Positions 17,695 through 26,555 of a stretch of 64,000 nt of DNA are shown here, one piece after another; the first letter of the stretch is position 1; each line of letters starts with the position of its first letter. The stretch comes from Hufsiella arboris (GTDB lineage: Bacteria > Bacteroidota > Bacteroidia > Sphingobacteriales > Sphingobacteriaceae): contig NZ_WVHT01000003.1 of the NCBI RefSeq assembly GCF_009834875.1, positions 489,097 to 553,096 on the forward strand. Reading direction: 5' to 3'. The notes under the pieces were generated by a model. The model did not search any database. It had not been told where the DNA came from and was given only the letters and a program-made list of their open reading frames with translations. Made by a program: the position numbers and the translations under genes.

Positions 17695-18507
17695 TCACTG
17701 CCCGTTTGCCTTTGCTTTTTTCGCGGCAGCTTTAGCCCTGCCTATCGGGATATTTGTATAAATACTCCATTGCTGATTTTCCTGGCGCCCGTCTATATTT
17801 TGCATTACATCGGTAAATCCGCCCGTATATCTTAGTCCGAGAGATAACGATTTTGATTTACCGATACTAAAACCTCCGCCTGCAATCCATCCAAGATCCC
17901 ATACATTGGTTTCGTCTTTAATATTTCGCGTAAGCTTCAATTCACCTTGCGGCTGATCCGCTGAAAACACGTCCTCTGCTTTTATCCTCAGCCCAATAAG
18001 CGGTCCGAGCTCAAAAAAGAAATTCCCGGTTTGATATTGCATAGTCATTGGAAGTGCCAGATACCCGATCCTTCGCTGAACGTCCCCGTCAATAAACTGG
18101 GTGTTCAGTGAATCATTTCCCAGGTCATAAGGCTGCAGCTTATTGGCTCCTTTACGCAGCTTAGCAAGCATCTCAAGATTTGCATGCCACTTCTGGTTAA
18201 AATGATAGGTAAAAAACAGTCCCAGGTTTACTGAGCTCAGGCTTTTTTGATCACTGATGTTTGATAGACGGCTTAAACCATAATCCACATGAATCCCAAA
18301 TGAAAGCTCGTCTGAATTAAGTTTATCTCCAAACAACAAGCCCATTACTATCTGCCCCCGGGCGACAGTAGACGTAAACTGAAGGGCGCAAATTATTACA
18401 AGGTATTTGATGGCCTTTCTCCATATTTTAAGTTTCCGGCCGTAAAGCCCGCGAATTGATAAAAACTCAATAGAGCGACGTTTATTTTCACCTGTTAATC
18501 TATTCAT
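17695..18507 (-). CDS. Outer-membrane beta-barrel protein
   Basis: Predicted outer-membrane barrel of PorT / OMP_b-brl_2 type, about 270 residues. Its hydrophobic signal (YLVIICALQFTSTVARGQ) is preceded by a long basic region, so the true start is uncertain: ATG 18507 is the nearest in frame, and the open frame continues to 18609. The body shows alternating amphipathic strands (LSFGIHVDYGLSRL, YLALPMTMQYQTGNFFFELGPLIGLRI, SLSLGLRYTGGFTDV). The C-terminal Ala/Lys-rich tail (AKAAAKKAKANGQ) is unusual for a barrel, which normally ends at an aromatic residue. The function is unknown. Confidence 0.65.
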   Translation of the reverse strand: MNRLTGENKRRSIEFLSIRGLYGRKLKIWRKAIKYLVIICALQFTSTVARGQIVMGLLFGDKLNSDELSFGIHVDYGLSRLSNISDQKSLSSVNLGLFFTYHFNQKWHANLEMLAKLRKGANKLQPYDLGNDSLNTQFIDGDVQRRIGYLALPMTMQYQTGNFFFELGPLIGLRIKAEDVFSADQPQGELKLTRNIKDETNVWDLGWIAGGGFSIGKSKSLSLGLRYTGGFTDVMQNIDGRQENQQWSIYTNIPIGRAKAAAKKAKANGQ

Positions 18508-18758
18508 TCGGAGCGTTTTTGCAATGATTGATGAATTGGTTAGTGTATTGTTCTGTTTGCTTCTGTTATTAAAATTAACAATCGGTTGGCCCGGAACGCC
18601 CAACTCCACCGCTTTTATGGTTTCATCTTAGAAATTGCAACTTTAATTCTGGCATTTATGACAGCAGCTACATGCTATCAAGGTGGGTATGCCGTTAATG
18701 GCGTATTCACAGACTTCCTTTACCCTTGGCAATCAAAAAGAATAGGTAGTGCCGGCTG

Positions 18759-20948
18759 TCAGCGCCGTCTCCCGCCCCGGAAACCGCCGCCACCACCACT
18801 ACCGCGATGGAAGTTTTGAAAACGCTGGGTCTGGATCTGGCCACGCTCGCGACTCTGGAACGACTGGTTAAGCTGTTGCCTGGTTCCGCCGTCGCCTCCT
18901 ATACGCTGCTGCCAGTTGCCGTTCTGGTATTTGCTCCAGTCTCCATTATCATCGCGCCGGTAAATATTGCCGTCATGCCCGGCAAAGGTTCCATTTTTTC
19001 CGTTCACTACTTTGGTTCCGTTCGGCCCTACGACACCGGAAGCTCCCCCTGAAGTATTAAAGCCAAAAGCCGTTCCTGCGCCGGTTGTTACGTGGCCTGT
19101 GCGAACCCACTGATCACCACGCCCGGCCACGGATGTCCCCCATTGCGCGTAGGGACTATGACCCTGGCGTGTGCCGGCGTAGTTTCCTGTCCACGGATTA
19201 TAGCCGCCTGCAGCGGTTCTGCCGTTGTACCATCCCTGAACGGTAGCGGCATGTCCGTAACGGCCTGTTGCCGGATTGTAACCTGCTGCAGAGCGAGCGT
19301 ACCCATAAGGACCGTAGTAAGCCCGGCCGGCTGCCCAACCGCCCGTCCATGGGTTATACACAGCGCCGGCACCCCAGGCACAGGGCCATGGGTTGTAAAA
19401 CGGGTAATACATCCCCGGCCCCCACCACATATAAGGCGGATAATACCAGCCTGTTCCATAAGCGATGCAAGCGCCGAAAGCTGTTCCGAAAATGAACATG
19501 CCGAGATACCCGGAGGTATAACTGCTCTCTACAGTTGTTTCAGTAGGATTAGTCTGTGTAACATAAGTAATATTATAAACCGGCGAACTTGGTGGAATGC
19601 TATAAATTTCTTTAGGTATTGAATCCGCTACCTTCCATGGGCCGTTCGGATTTGCCGAGCGAAACCATACCGCGTTATCGCATAAGTAATATTCCGCGCC
19701 ATCCTTAACCACTTTTGACTGGGTATTCACCGCATATTGCAACTGAGTTGAATCAATTGCTTTAAACTGTGGATCGCCGCTGTAAACCACCTTTACTTTT
19801 GCCTCAACATCTTTTTTATTTACAATTGCTGTTGTCGGAACCTGCGCCAGTAACACTGCATCTGAAGACTGTACTGTTCCTGGTACTGAAGCCAAAACAT
19901 GGGCCTTGGCGGAGTTTTCAGGGATTTTTGAAAAATCTGCCGGCAATTCGTTGCTTGTAAATTGCCATGGCCCTCCGAAAGCAGAAGAACGAAACCATCT
20001 GCCGGAAAATAGGACATAATATTGCTTTGTCTTGTTATCAAGGAACAAATCGCTTTCCGTATTAGCGGCATATAAAAGATTGGTGCCGGTTATCTTAGTG
20101 TAAATGGGTGAACCTTTCAATAAAATAAGTTCGGCAGGTTTGTTACTGAAATATACTTCTGGCGAAGTAGTATTAGCTGGAGCCGGAATCATTTTTTTCA
20201 CTTCATCAAAATTCTGACCCGCAGGTAATTTACCCAGTTCCGCCGGAAGTGAAGTTGTTTTCGTCCAGGGACCTTTATAGCTTTTTGATTTGAGCCACAC
20301 ATTCTTTGCAAGCAGGTAATAGTCTTTACCCGTTTGATCGAAGAAAACATCCCAGTTGGTATTGACGATATATTTCAATTTGAGCTTCCCGACAGGCGCA
20401 AGTAAAGCAGAATCGCCTTCAACTGTTAAAATGATAGCCGGCGAGGTACTGTAAAATATCTGGGGCGGATCCGTTTTTAACGTCACCGCGTTGGATTGCG
20501 ATTTGGTGCGGTTCATGTCTGCAATGACCCTGTCAAGTGATATGGTTTCTCCATTGCCCGGAACAAGTTGTTTAAAAAGCGCTGACATGTTTGCCACAGA
20601 ATCCTGCCCCAGGGAAGGAAAGCGAACATCATTCACTTTCAAGTCGCGGATAAAGACCGTACGTGCGTCTTTATCAGTAAGCGTGTTTGCCTCCAGAGAG
20701 GCAACTCCGAGGATCTGCCTTCCACTTTTGGACGTTAGAGAAAAAGCCATTTCGGCCTTGATGTCTTTATAGTTCTTCCAGTCTTCTACCTGTGGTTGAT
20801 AGTAAATCAATGTTGCTCCATTTTTAACAATCTGCCGTGGCCAGCCGATGTCTTCAATGGGGGTTGTTTGCGCAGTAGCCGCAGCACTAACAACAAACAA
20901 TACATGTATACTTAAAAGAGAAAATGTTTTTCCAGGACTCATGATCAT
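18759..20948 (-). CDS. Exported protein with three repeated modules and Gly/Tyr/Trp-rich tail
   Basis: Unrecognised 729-residue protein with a signal peptide (residues 1-27). Three similar modules follow at about 160-242, 262-343 and 369-452. Each has an L-Y-VNT strand, an acidic residue, a YYLL core and a terminal WF/LRSxxxxGPW, then LPxxxxKIP. A hydrophobic stretch (about 480-500) precedes a Tyr/Trp/Gly/Pro-rich region and a tail ending in Gly-Arg repeats (GSGGGGGFRGGRRR). The modules resemble those of proteins annotated as carbohydrate-binding family V/XII in Bacteroidota; that label is weakly founded. It is likely membrane-anchored, and no partner gene is evident. Confidence 0.7.
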   Translation of the reverse strand: MIMSPGKTFSLLSIHVLFVVSAAATAQTTPIEDIGWPRQIVKNGATLIYYQPQVEDWKNYKDIKAEMAFSLTSKSGRQILGVASLEANTLTDKDARTVFIRDLKVNDVRFPSLGQDSVANMSALFKQLVPGNGETISLDRVIADMNRTKSQSNAVTLKTDPPQIFYSTSPAIILTVEGDSALLAPVGKLKLKYIVNTNWDVFFDQTGKDYYLLAKNVWLKSKSYKGPWTKTTSLPAELGKLPAGQNFDEVKKMIPAPANTTSPEVYFSNKPAELILLKGSPIYTKITGTNLLYAANTESDLFLDNKTKQYYVLFSGRWFRSSAFGGPWQFTSNELPADFSKIPENSAKAHVLASVPGTVQSSDAVLLAQVPTTAIVNKKDVEAKVKVVYSGDPQFKAIDSTQLQYAVNTQSKVVKDGAEYYLCDNAVWFRSANPNGPWKVADSIPKEIYSIPPSSPVYNITYVTQTNPTETTVESSYTSGYLGMFIFGTAFGACIAYGTGWYYPPYMWWGPGMYYPFYNPWPCAWGAGAVYNPWTGGWAAGRAYYGPYGYARSAAGYNPATGRYGHAATVQGWYNGRTAAGGYNPWTGNYAGTRQGHSPYAQWGTSVAGRGDQWVRTGHVTTGAGTAFGFNTSGGASGVVGPNGTKVVNGKNGTFAGHDGNIYRRDDNGDWSKYQNGNWQQRIGGDGGTRQQLNQSFQSRERGQIQTQRFQNFHRGSGGGGGFRGGRRR

Positions 20949-21121
20949 GAATTTTTACAATAAAACTATCCGACGGTGACATGAAGCTTACAGTCAGGCA
21001 AGTATCATCGCAGGCCAAGCGATATATATAAATCAGTTAGTAAAATTAAAGACAGTCGTTAAGGAGTAGTGTTTCGAAAGGCTTCGATACGTTTCATTTT
21101 GGAAGATGAAACGAAATAAAA

Positions 21122-21175
21122 TTGTCGCATGAATTTTTGTCGCACGATTTGATGCGACAAAATTTCGTGCGACAA
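21122..21175. repeat. Nested TTGTCGCA repeat/palindrome cluster
   Basis: Four copies of TTGTCGCA or its complement: direct copies at 21122-21129 and 21137-21144, and inverted copies TGCGACAA at 21153-21160 and 21168-21175. The inner pair and the outer pair are both palindromic, so the 54 bases can fold into a cruciform. It sits in the 298-base gap downstream of the porin gene and upstream of the modular protein gene; nothing else is recognisable in this gap. Confidence 0.85.
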
Positions 21176-21246
21176 AACTTTAGACAAAAATATATCCCCT
21201 AAAAACGCATCACATTATTTCTAAAAAAGTTTACCGGCCGACTTTG

Positions 21247-22467
21247 TCAAAACGAGATATCCCATTGCACCCTGAATCTCCATTCGTCTGCAGGAATACC
21301 GCCGGTTTTATCATAATTAAAGTAGCTTGTTTCGAAGGTCAACTTGTTCGCATGCCCGTTAAAAAACCAATTCACTGCGGCTGAGGTTTCTCTTTTTTTA
21401 GTCTGATCTGCTTCCTGGTTGGGCATGTATCCCGCATTTCTCACAGCTAATTCCAGGGGTTTGGGCCACCACTTAATTGCGTTGTGAAAAAAATATCCTG
21501 CCTGGATGTAGTAACCATGCAGTTCGTCTTTACGGTTGTTATCGTAAGTATTGATAACGTCTTTGCGATGAAATTCAGATTGCCAGCTAAAGCCGCGATA
21601 CATAAAAGCGCTTTCAAAATTAAACTGGTTGACCCGGTATTGTCCCGGACCGCCATCCTCGTACCCTGCAAGAGAGCCGCCGCCCGCCTGCGAAAATCGG
21701 GTGTACGGACTTTGATTGGTTACAACATTTACCGCCAGCAAACCAACAGGTTTTTTATGATCTTCTAAATCGCTGCCTACAAAGTCAAGATATCTTCCCA
21801 GGAAATTCCATTGCAACCTCCCGAAATACATCAAATGGTTATCGTCATTTTCAGAATTACCACGACCAGTTCCGGTAAGCACTCCTGCCCAATAATTAAA
21901 ATCCGCCACTCCTTTTCCTTTTAGTCTGCCGTAAACTTCAACCCCTTGCTGACGGTCCAAAGTAAATTCGCGATTAATGATTGAGCGGTCGACCATTTGC
22001 TGCTCGCCGCTGCTTATTCTTCTTTCACGTGTATATTCCACTTTAAATTGCCCGACCATGAATTTCAACCAATCCCATTTTTCGACCATAATCGTGTAAT
22101 TCAAAAGATTCGACTGACTTAATTCATATTCCCAGTAATATTTAAGCCAGGGCTTAAAAGCATGTCCTCCAACTTTTAGTCTTGCCCGGTTTATTTTGAA
22201 ACTGGCTTTATTGTCGCCCTTAAAATCATCAAATGTAACCGGGTCCTGGTCTTCGGGAGTTGCAAAGCGAAACTGAAGACGGCTGCGTATCTGAAGCAGG
22301 AATTTATCATCCCTGGTTTTAAACTCAAAGCCTTTTTCGGGGTTATATCTTACGGTAGCCGTTTTTGTCGTATCACTCTCCTCTTCTTGCTGGGCATAGG
22401 AAATTTTTGAGACACCAAGCGAAATCAAAAGACAGATAATTATTCGGCAGGCACCTGTTTTTAACAT
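21247..22467 (-). CDS. Phosphate-selective porin O/P-type outer-membrane protein
   Basis: Predicted outer-membrane porin of 406 residues (OprO/OprP family, PF07396). It has a signal peptide ending at ISYAQ, the N-terminal strand region with FLLQIRSRLQFRFAT, the family's RARLKVGGHAFKPWLKYYWEYEL and GQFKVEYTRERRISSGEQQMVDRS segments, and a C-terminal strand ending in Phe (QWDISF). In many genomes such porins pass phosphate or polyphosphate, but ligand specificity cannot be inferred. It lies 14 bases after the HAD gene on the same strand and is probably cotranscribed with it. A shorter relative, truncated, is at 48315-49007. Confidence 0.88.
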   Translation of the reverse strand: MLKTGACRIIICLLISLGVSKISYAQQEEESDTTKTATVRYNPEKGFEFKTRDDKFLLQIRSRLQFRFATPEDQDPVTFDDFKGDNKASFKINRARLKVGGHAFKPWLKYYWEYELSQSNLLNYTIMVEKWDWLKFMVGQFKVEYTRERRISSGEQQMVDRSIINREFTLDRQQGVEVYGRLKGKGVADFNYWAGVLTGTGRGNSENDDNHLMYFGRLQWNFLGRYLDFVGSDLEDHKKPVGLLAVNVVTNQSPYTRFSQAGGGSLAGYEDGGPGQYRVNQFNFESAFMYRGFSWQSEFHRKDVINTYDNNRKDELHGYYIQAGYFFHNAIKWWPKPLELAVRNAGYMPNQEADQTKKRETSAAVNWFFNGHANKLTFETSYFNYDKTGGIPADEWRFRVQWDISF

Positions 22468-22481
22468 GTCACGAAATTCCT

Positions 22482-23531
22482 TTACTTCCCAGACGGATAG
22501 ATCACTTTCCAGTCATTCTTCATGTCAGCTATTGCCCATTTTTTTGCAATCGCTTCGTCCAGTCCTTTATCAAGCGTACCAATATGTGACTTCCTGTCGT
22601 ATGCCCATTCCCTTACCGAATCAGTATGATGCACATATATTTCAAAATTTTTGAATTTATTAGAAGCCGCCCACTGCAGCATTTGTAAATCGCCATCGGA
22701 ATTGCCCGCGGCAAATACCGGCCTTCGGCCAATATATTTCATAATTCCAACTGGCTTGCCTTCTTTATCGTCGATAAAATCCAGCTCGGGAGTTTTGATA
22801 ATAAAAGGTTTTCCATTGTTGTATTCATATTTCGATTTAATACTGCTGCCCACGATCTGGTTTTTCGGTATGCCGTAAACGTCTTCGGCCCAGGCACGCA
22901 TAAAATCTATTTCGCCCCCGGAAACGATGAACACTTTAAATTGATTCGCCTGAAGGTATTTGACAAGTTCAAGCATAGGCTGAAAAACCAAATCCTTATA
23001 CCGCTTTTTCTTGATCGGATGTTTTGCAGTATCTGCCCAGCGGCTGACCGTTGAATCGAACTGATCCGTGGTCATACCCGAGTGAGTGATGGCAAAAATC
23101 TGCAATAAACCTTTTTGACCCTGTTTCATCATCTCGCCCATGTTGTTTTCCAGCACAGCTTTAAAAGGCTGCTTTGTTTTCCAGTCGGGATGTTTAGGGG
23201 CCATCGCTTTCACCTCGTCGAGAGCATAGAACAATTCAAAATAGATCGGCTGTTCTGACCAGAGTGTGCCATCGTTATCAAACGTGGCGATGCGGTCACG
23301 TACCGGGATAAAGTCGGCGCTTCCTTCTTTTGTCACGTCGGTAACATAGTCGGTGATCGATTTTTTAACGGCGCCGTCATTCCATGATGGAAGCGGATCT
23401 CCACTCGTGGAGGTTTTGGTTGTGGCAGTGCTATCCTGTGATGCGGAACCGGTTTGTTTATCCGGTGAGGATTTGCAGCCCGCGGCCAGCCAGATTACCA
23501 GGCATACCGCCAAAAGTTTTACTCTTACCAT
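22482..23531 (-). CDS. HAD-family phosphatase lipoprotein
   Basis: Haloacid-dehalogenase-superfamily hydrolase of 349 residues anchored by a lipobox (LAAGC). Motif I is FDNDGTLW (nucleophile Asp then Asp), followed by the IVSGG motif II, a Lys (IKSKYEYNNGKPF) and the motif IV-like AAGNSDGDLQML. These resemble secreted phosphoserine-phosphatase-like acid phosphatases. The substrate is unknown; the neighbouring sulfatase and OprP-type porin suggest scavenging of sulfate or phosphate esters (inference). The sulfatase upstream ends with its own terminator, so this gene and the porin form a separate unit. Confidence 0.85.
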   Translation of the reverse strand: MVRVKLLAVCLVIWLAAGCKSSPDKQTGSASQDSTATTKTSTSGDPLPSWNDGAVKKSITDYVTDVTKEGSADFIPVRDRIATFDNDGTLWSEQPIYFELFYALDEVKAMAPKHPDWKTKQPFKAVLENNMGEMMKQGQKGLLQIFAITHSGMTTDQFDSTVSRWADTAKHPIKKKRYKDLVFQPMLELVKYLQANQFKVFIVSGGEIDFMRAWAEDVYGIPKNQIVGSSIKSKYEYNNGKPFIIKTPELDFIDDKEGKPVGIMKYIGRRPVFAAGNSDGDLQMLQWAASNKFKNFEIYVHHTDSVREWAYDRKSHIGTLDKGLDEAIAKKWAIADMKNDWKVIYPSGK

Positions 23532-23570
23532 AATTTTGACTTGTGCAGACGACGAGAATCGTCACGAATT

Positions 23571-23605
23571 AAAAAAAGGCCAAAGGGATCAATTAACCTT
23601 GGCCT
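23571..23605 (-). terminator. Terminator of the arylsulfatase gene
   Basis: Stem AGGCCAAAGG (23577-23586) with CCTTGGCCT (23597-23605), with one unpaired base. On the minus strand it is followed by seven T (23577 down to 23571). It lies just past the sulfatase stop. Confidence 0.75.
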
Positions 23606-23615
23606 GTTAGCTTTC

Positions 23616-25235
23616 CTATTCTTTTACATCATTAGGCAGTCTGATGCCTTTTTGTTCGAGCATCTTCTTGGCCTCCTGGATCGTTCTGAACTTGTTGATC
23701 GTCTCCGGGCCTGTGTAAGTTTCACTTTGCAAAGGCCTTGGAGGGTAATCTATATAAGTTTTCATTAAATCCTGGATCGCCTTATTAAATACTGGCATCG
23801 TCCAGGTTTTTTCCGTAAAACTGTTCATAAACAAATCATAACGTTCCTGCGGATCCTGCCAGAGATTGTAGACAGCAGGTACAGTGGCTACATATGTTTC
23901 GTTGCCCCGCCAGCCCAACTGCTGGCCAGGCATGTCACTGCCGGCCAATGCACCGTTATCACCACGTGTATTAAATACAGCTTTATATTGTTTAACCCGA
24001 ACAGCACCAGGCGAAAGCTCTGATTCGGTAAAATAGAACCACCGGTCGCGCAGCGGCTGGCCTGTTTTAAAAAGCACATTCGACATATCATAACTATCGA
24101 AGATTATTGGCTTTCCTTCCCGGTCATTTTTAGGCAGTTCTACGCCAGCCAGGCCCGCAAAAGTAGCCATCAGATCAAGGCCGCCGACGATATCATGGCT
24201 GTCGCTTCCAGCCTGTATTTGTCCTGGCCACCAGGCAATAGCTGGAACTCTGCTTCCGCCTTCACGGTCAGTGCCTTTTGATCCCCTGAATGGAGTGTAC
24301 CCTGCGTCGGGATGCACATCCTGCCAGGCGCCGTTATCTACTGTATAAATTACAATCGTATTTTTGTCAATACCCAGCTTCCTGATTTCGTCCATCACGC
24401 GGCCAACGTTTGAGTCCATTTCAACTACGCAGTCAGCATATTTGCTTTTGGCAGGAGATTTACCGACAAACTGTTTTGATGGCAAATTGGGTTGGTGGTT
24501 CTTAGCAAAGTTCACGCACATAAAAAATGGATCCTTGCCTTGCGCGTAACTATCAAGCTGTTTAATGACATTATCAGTCATCATCATATCCAGCTCAGCG
24601 ATATTTTCTTCAGTAACTTTTGACACTTCACGCGCCTTTCCGCCAGCTTCACCTTCCAATACCCCTGTGGTTGCTTTTTGAAAAAAGGCCAGGACTTTAG
24701 GACCCATATCAGGATTCCAGGACGGAAATGCCGCAGTGTAAGCATTTAAGTGGTAAAGCACCACGTTCTTCATGATATCAAACCCATGAGCAATAGGCAT
24801 TGCGTAATCTGCTTCGCCCAAATGCCATTTACCGGAAAAGAAAGTTTTGTAGTTCGCTTTCTTCAGCACCGAGGCCAATGTCCATTCCGGTGCCGGCAAT
24901 CCTCCGCCCTGTCCCTGGAATGCTACTGTTGTCATCCCGCTGCGATTAGGAATGCGGCCGGTTATCATTGCCGCGCGTCCGGGAGTGCAGCTTGGCTGTC
25001 CATAGAAATCCCAAAACTGCATACCCTCTTTCGCCATCCTATCGAGATTTGGAGTCGGCATACCACGGCCAACGCCACCGCCGTAAACGCCCAGGTCGCC
25101 CCAGCCGGTGTCGTCCGAAATAAGCATGATAATATTAGGTTTTTTAGGCCTCGCCGTTTGCTGAGCCCGGCTCACCGATAGCGAAAAGCTGCATATCAAA
25201 ACAAGAGCCAATGATTGAAGGATGTTTTTTTTCAT
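23616..25235 (-). CDS. Exported arylsulfatase
   Basis: Sulfatase of 539 residues that hydrolyses sulfate esters. Signal peptide ends near residue 24. The metal-binding start of the domain is NIIMLISDDTGWGDLG (Asp41-Asp42). The catalytic site is C83-T-P-G-R87, the CxPxR core in which Cys is converted to formylglycine by a formylglycine-generating enzyme (one is encoded at 39355-40593). The KWHLGE and NFAKNHQP segments follow, then a C-terminal domain. The family has a broad range of sulfated substrates and none is indicated. It is terminated separately from the downstream HAD-porin genes. Confidence 0.94.
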   Translation of the reverse strand: MKKNILQSLALVLICSFSLSVSRAQQTARPKKPNIIMLISDDTGWGDLGVYGGGVGRGMPTPNLDRMAKEGMQFWDFYGQPSCTPGRAAMITGRIPNRSGMTTVAFQGQGGGLPAPEWTLASVLKKANYKTFFSGKWHLGEADYAMPIAHGFDIMKNVVLYHLNAYTAAFPSWNPDMGPKVLAFFQKATTGVLEGEAGGKAREVSKVTEENIAELDMMMTDNVIKQLDSYAQGKDPFFMCVNFAKNHQPNLPSKQFVGKSPAKSKYADCVVEMDSNVGRVMDEIRKLGIDKNTIVIYTVDNGAWQDVHPDAGYTPFRGSKGTDREGGSRVPAIAWWPGQIQAGSDSHDIVGGLDLMATFAGLAGVELPKNDREGKPIIFDSYDMSNVLFKTGQPLRDRWFYFTESELSPGAVRVKQYKAVFNTRGDNGALAGSDMPGQQLGWRGNETYVATVPAVYNLWQDPQERYDLFMNSFTEKTWTMPVFNKAIQDLMKTYIDYPPRPLQSETYTGPETINKFRTIQEAKKMLEQKGIRLPNDVKE

Positions 25236-25642
25236 AGCAGTATTAAATATTAGTTTTCGTTCTTGTAACTAAGTCGCTATGTACTGATTATGACAGGCTA
25301 ACTGTTTTGAAAAGCCTTAACGTCATGGGTACCAATATGCGATGCACATGAGACTATCTTTTAGTCAGTGATAAGGCACAACAATAGCCAACGTTTAAAC
25401 GGAAGCTCAAATAGGTTAGATCAACGAAATTAATCAAGGCGTGGCGTAGAATTCAGAATTTATCCGAAATGTCTGTTTCACATTAAAAAATGGAACCAAT
25501 CGATAGATCATAAAACGATACGGAAAGTGTCAAAATTCAGAAATGATAGATTTCAATAACAGAGCTCTTCCACTGCCCAATTTAATTCAGCAAGTATTCC
25601 GTTGAATTATACTACTTACGCAGGAATGATGCTACGAAATTG

Positions 25643-25744
25643 GTTAACCGATTTTTAAAAATGAAAAGCTAGTTAACCAATTTGGTTAACTCGTTTTTGG
25701 TTAACCGATTTCGAGTTAACCGAATTTGAGTTAACCAATTTAAA
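25643..25744. repeat. GTTAAC-based tandem repeat (period 15)
   Basis: GTTAAC occurs six times: 25643, 25672, 25685, 25700, 25715 and 25730. The last four are exactly 15 bases apart, giving units GTTAACTCGTTTTTG, GTTAACCGATTTCGA, GTTAACCGAATTTGA and GTTAACCAATTTAAA. The core is self-complementary, so each unit can be read on both strands. Confidence 0.85.
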
Positions 25745-25766
25745 ATTGGTGGTTAAGACTATCTGC

Positions 25767-25803
25767 TTCAGCAGGGTCTCGCATAGCGGACCCTGCGTTA
25801 ATT
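25767..25803. repeat. GCAGGGTC palindrome, copy 1
   Basis: GCAGGGTC (25771-25778), a 10-base spacer, GACCCTGC (25789-25796), followed by GTTAATTA. An almost identical copy lies at 25841-25878. Confidence 0.85.
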
Positions 25804-25840
25804 AATACATTAACTTCATCCGATACATGAACTATTAAGC

Positions 25841-25878
25841 TTTAGCAGGGTCTCGCGTGGCGGACCCTGCGTTAATTA
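25841..25878. repeat. GCAGGGTC palindrome, copy 2
   Basis: GCAGGGTC (25845-25852), a 10-base spacer, GACCCTGC (25863-25870), followed by GTTAATTA. It differs from copy 1 at two bases of the spacer. The two are 74 bases apart in the same orientation. Confidence 0.85.
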
Positions 25879-26012
25879 TCGAAATCAATCCCCTGAATCC
25901 GAATACAGGGCTTCTTCGATAGCCCTTGATTTTGATGGAATGTTAAGATCGCAAAAGCAATTGACTCCGCCATTCTCGCTACACACCAGGACGAGCAGAC
26001 CAAAGGAAAAAC

Positions 26013-26438
26013 CTACAAATTCACATCTACAAACTGCTTGCAGTACTCTTTAATTTGTTCCCTGACCCTGCGAAATTGTTCGTTAACCTCCTCTTCCGTT
26101 CCTGTTGCTTTCGCCGGATCAGGGAAGTTATAGTGAAATCTCACTGACTTTGCAGGGAAGAAAGGGCAGCGCTCCCGGGCGTGATCACAAACGGTTATTA
26201 CAAAATCAAAGTTGAGTCCGAGATATTCATCGATATGGTTTGATGTGTGGCCGGAAATGTCAATGCCGTCATCTTTCATAATTTCAATGGCTTTCGGATT
26301 TACACCATGTGTTTCCACGCCTGCACTATATATTTCTGCCTTTTCAGCTGCAAAATGCCGCAGGTAGCCTTCGGCAATCTGGCTTCTACAGCTATTTCCT
26401 GTGCAAAGCACCAATATTTTTTTTTCGAACGTATTCAT
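26013..26438 (-). CDS. arsC: Arsenate reductase, low-molecular-weight phosphatase type (thioredoxin-coupled)
   Basis: Reduces arsenate to arsenite in the cytoplasm. Start ATG 26438 (MNTFEKKILVLC); the longer frame has an unlikely 10-residue extension. The active-site loop is C12-TGNSC-R18 (CX5R), and the resolving pair is C84 and C91 in TVCDHARERCP, spaced 7 as Cys82/Cys89 in S. aureus plasmid ArsC, which supports the thioredoxin-coupled class. At 141 residues it has the normal length. It is the third gene of the arsR-arsM-arsC unit. No ArsB or ACR3 efflux gene is in the window, so arsenite may instead be methylated by ArsM. Confidence 0.92.
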   Translation of the reverse strand: MNTFEKKILVLCTGNSCRSQIAEGYLRHFAAEKAEIYSAGVETHGVNPKAIEIMKDDGIDISGHTSNHIDEYLGLNFDFVITVCDHARERCPFFPAKSVRFHYNFPDPAKATGTEEEVNEQFRRVREQIKEYCKQFVDVNL

Positions 26439-26555
26439 ACAAAAAGCCAGATTATATTGATGATGCAAAATTTGGGATCGAATCCGAAAATGAGCTGTAA
26501 AACGATAATTGAAGTTGTTATGATCAGCGGCTTACGATATTTCTTTTGCAGCATT

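Larger units (their letters stand above)
25236..26012. other. Gene-free intergenic region with repeats
   Basis: No credible gene was seen in these 777 bases. The left half (25236-25620) shows nothing but AT-rich sequence. From 25643 to 25744 there is a GTTAAC-based tandem repeat, and from 25767 to 25878 there are two copies of a GCAGGGTC palindrome. The stretch 25879-26012 shows nothing. The region separates a sulfatase gene and the arsenic genes. Confidence 0.8.

Noticed and set aside
17520..17761. Two short plus-strand frames after tdk
   Set aside because: No domain or ribosome-binding site; they overlap the 3' end of a minus-strand barrel gene.
25643..25878. Possible CRISPR array
   Set aside because: The repeats are short (6-base core, 15-base period) with no unique spacers of 30-40 bases and no cas genes in the window.
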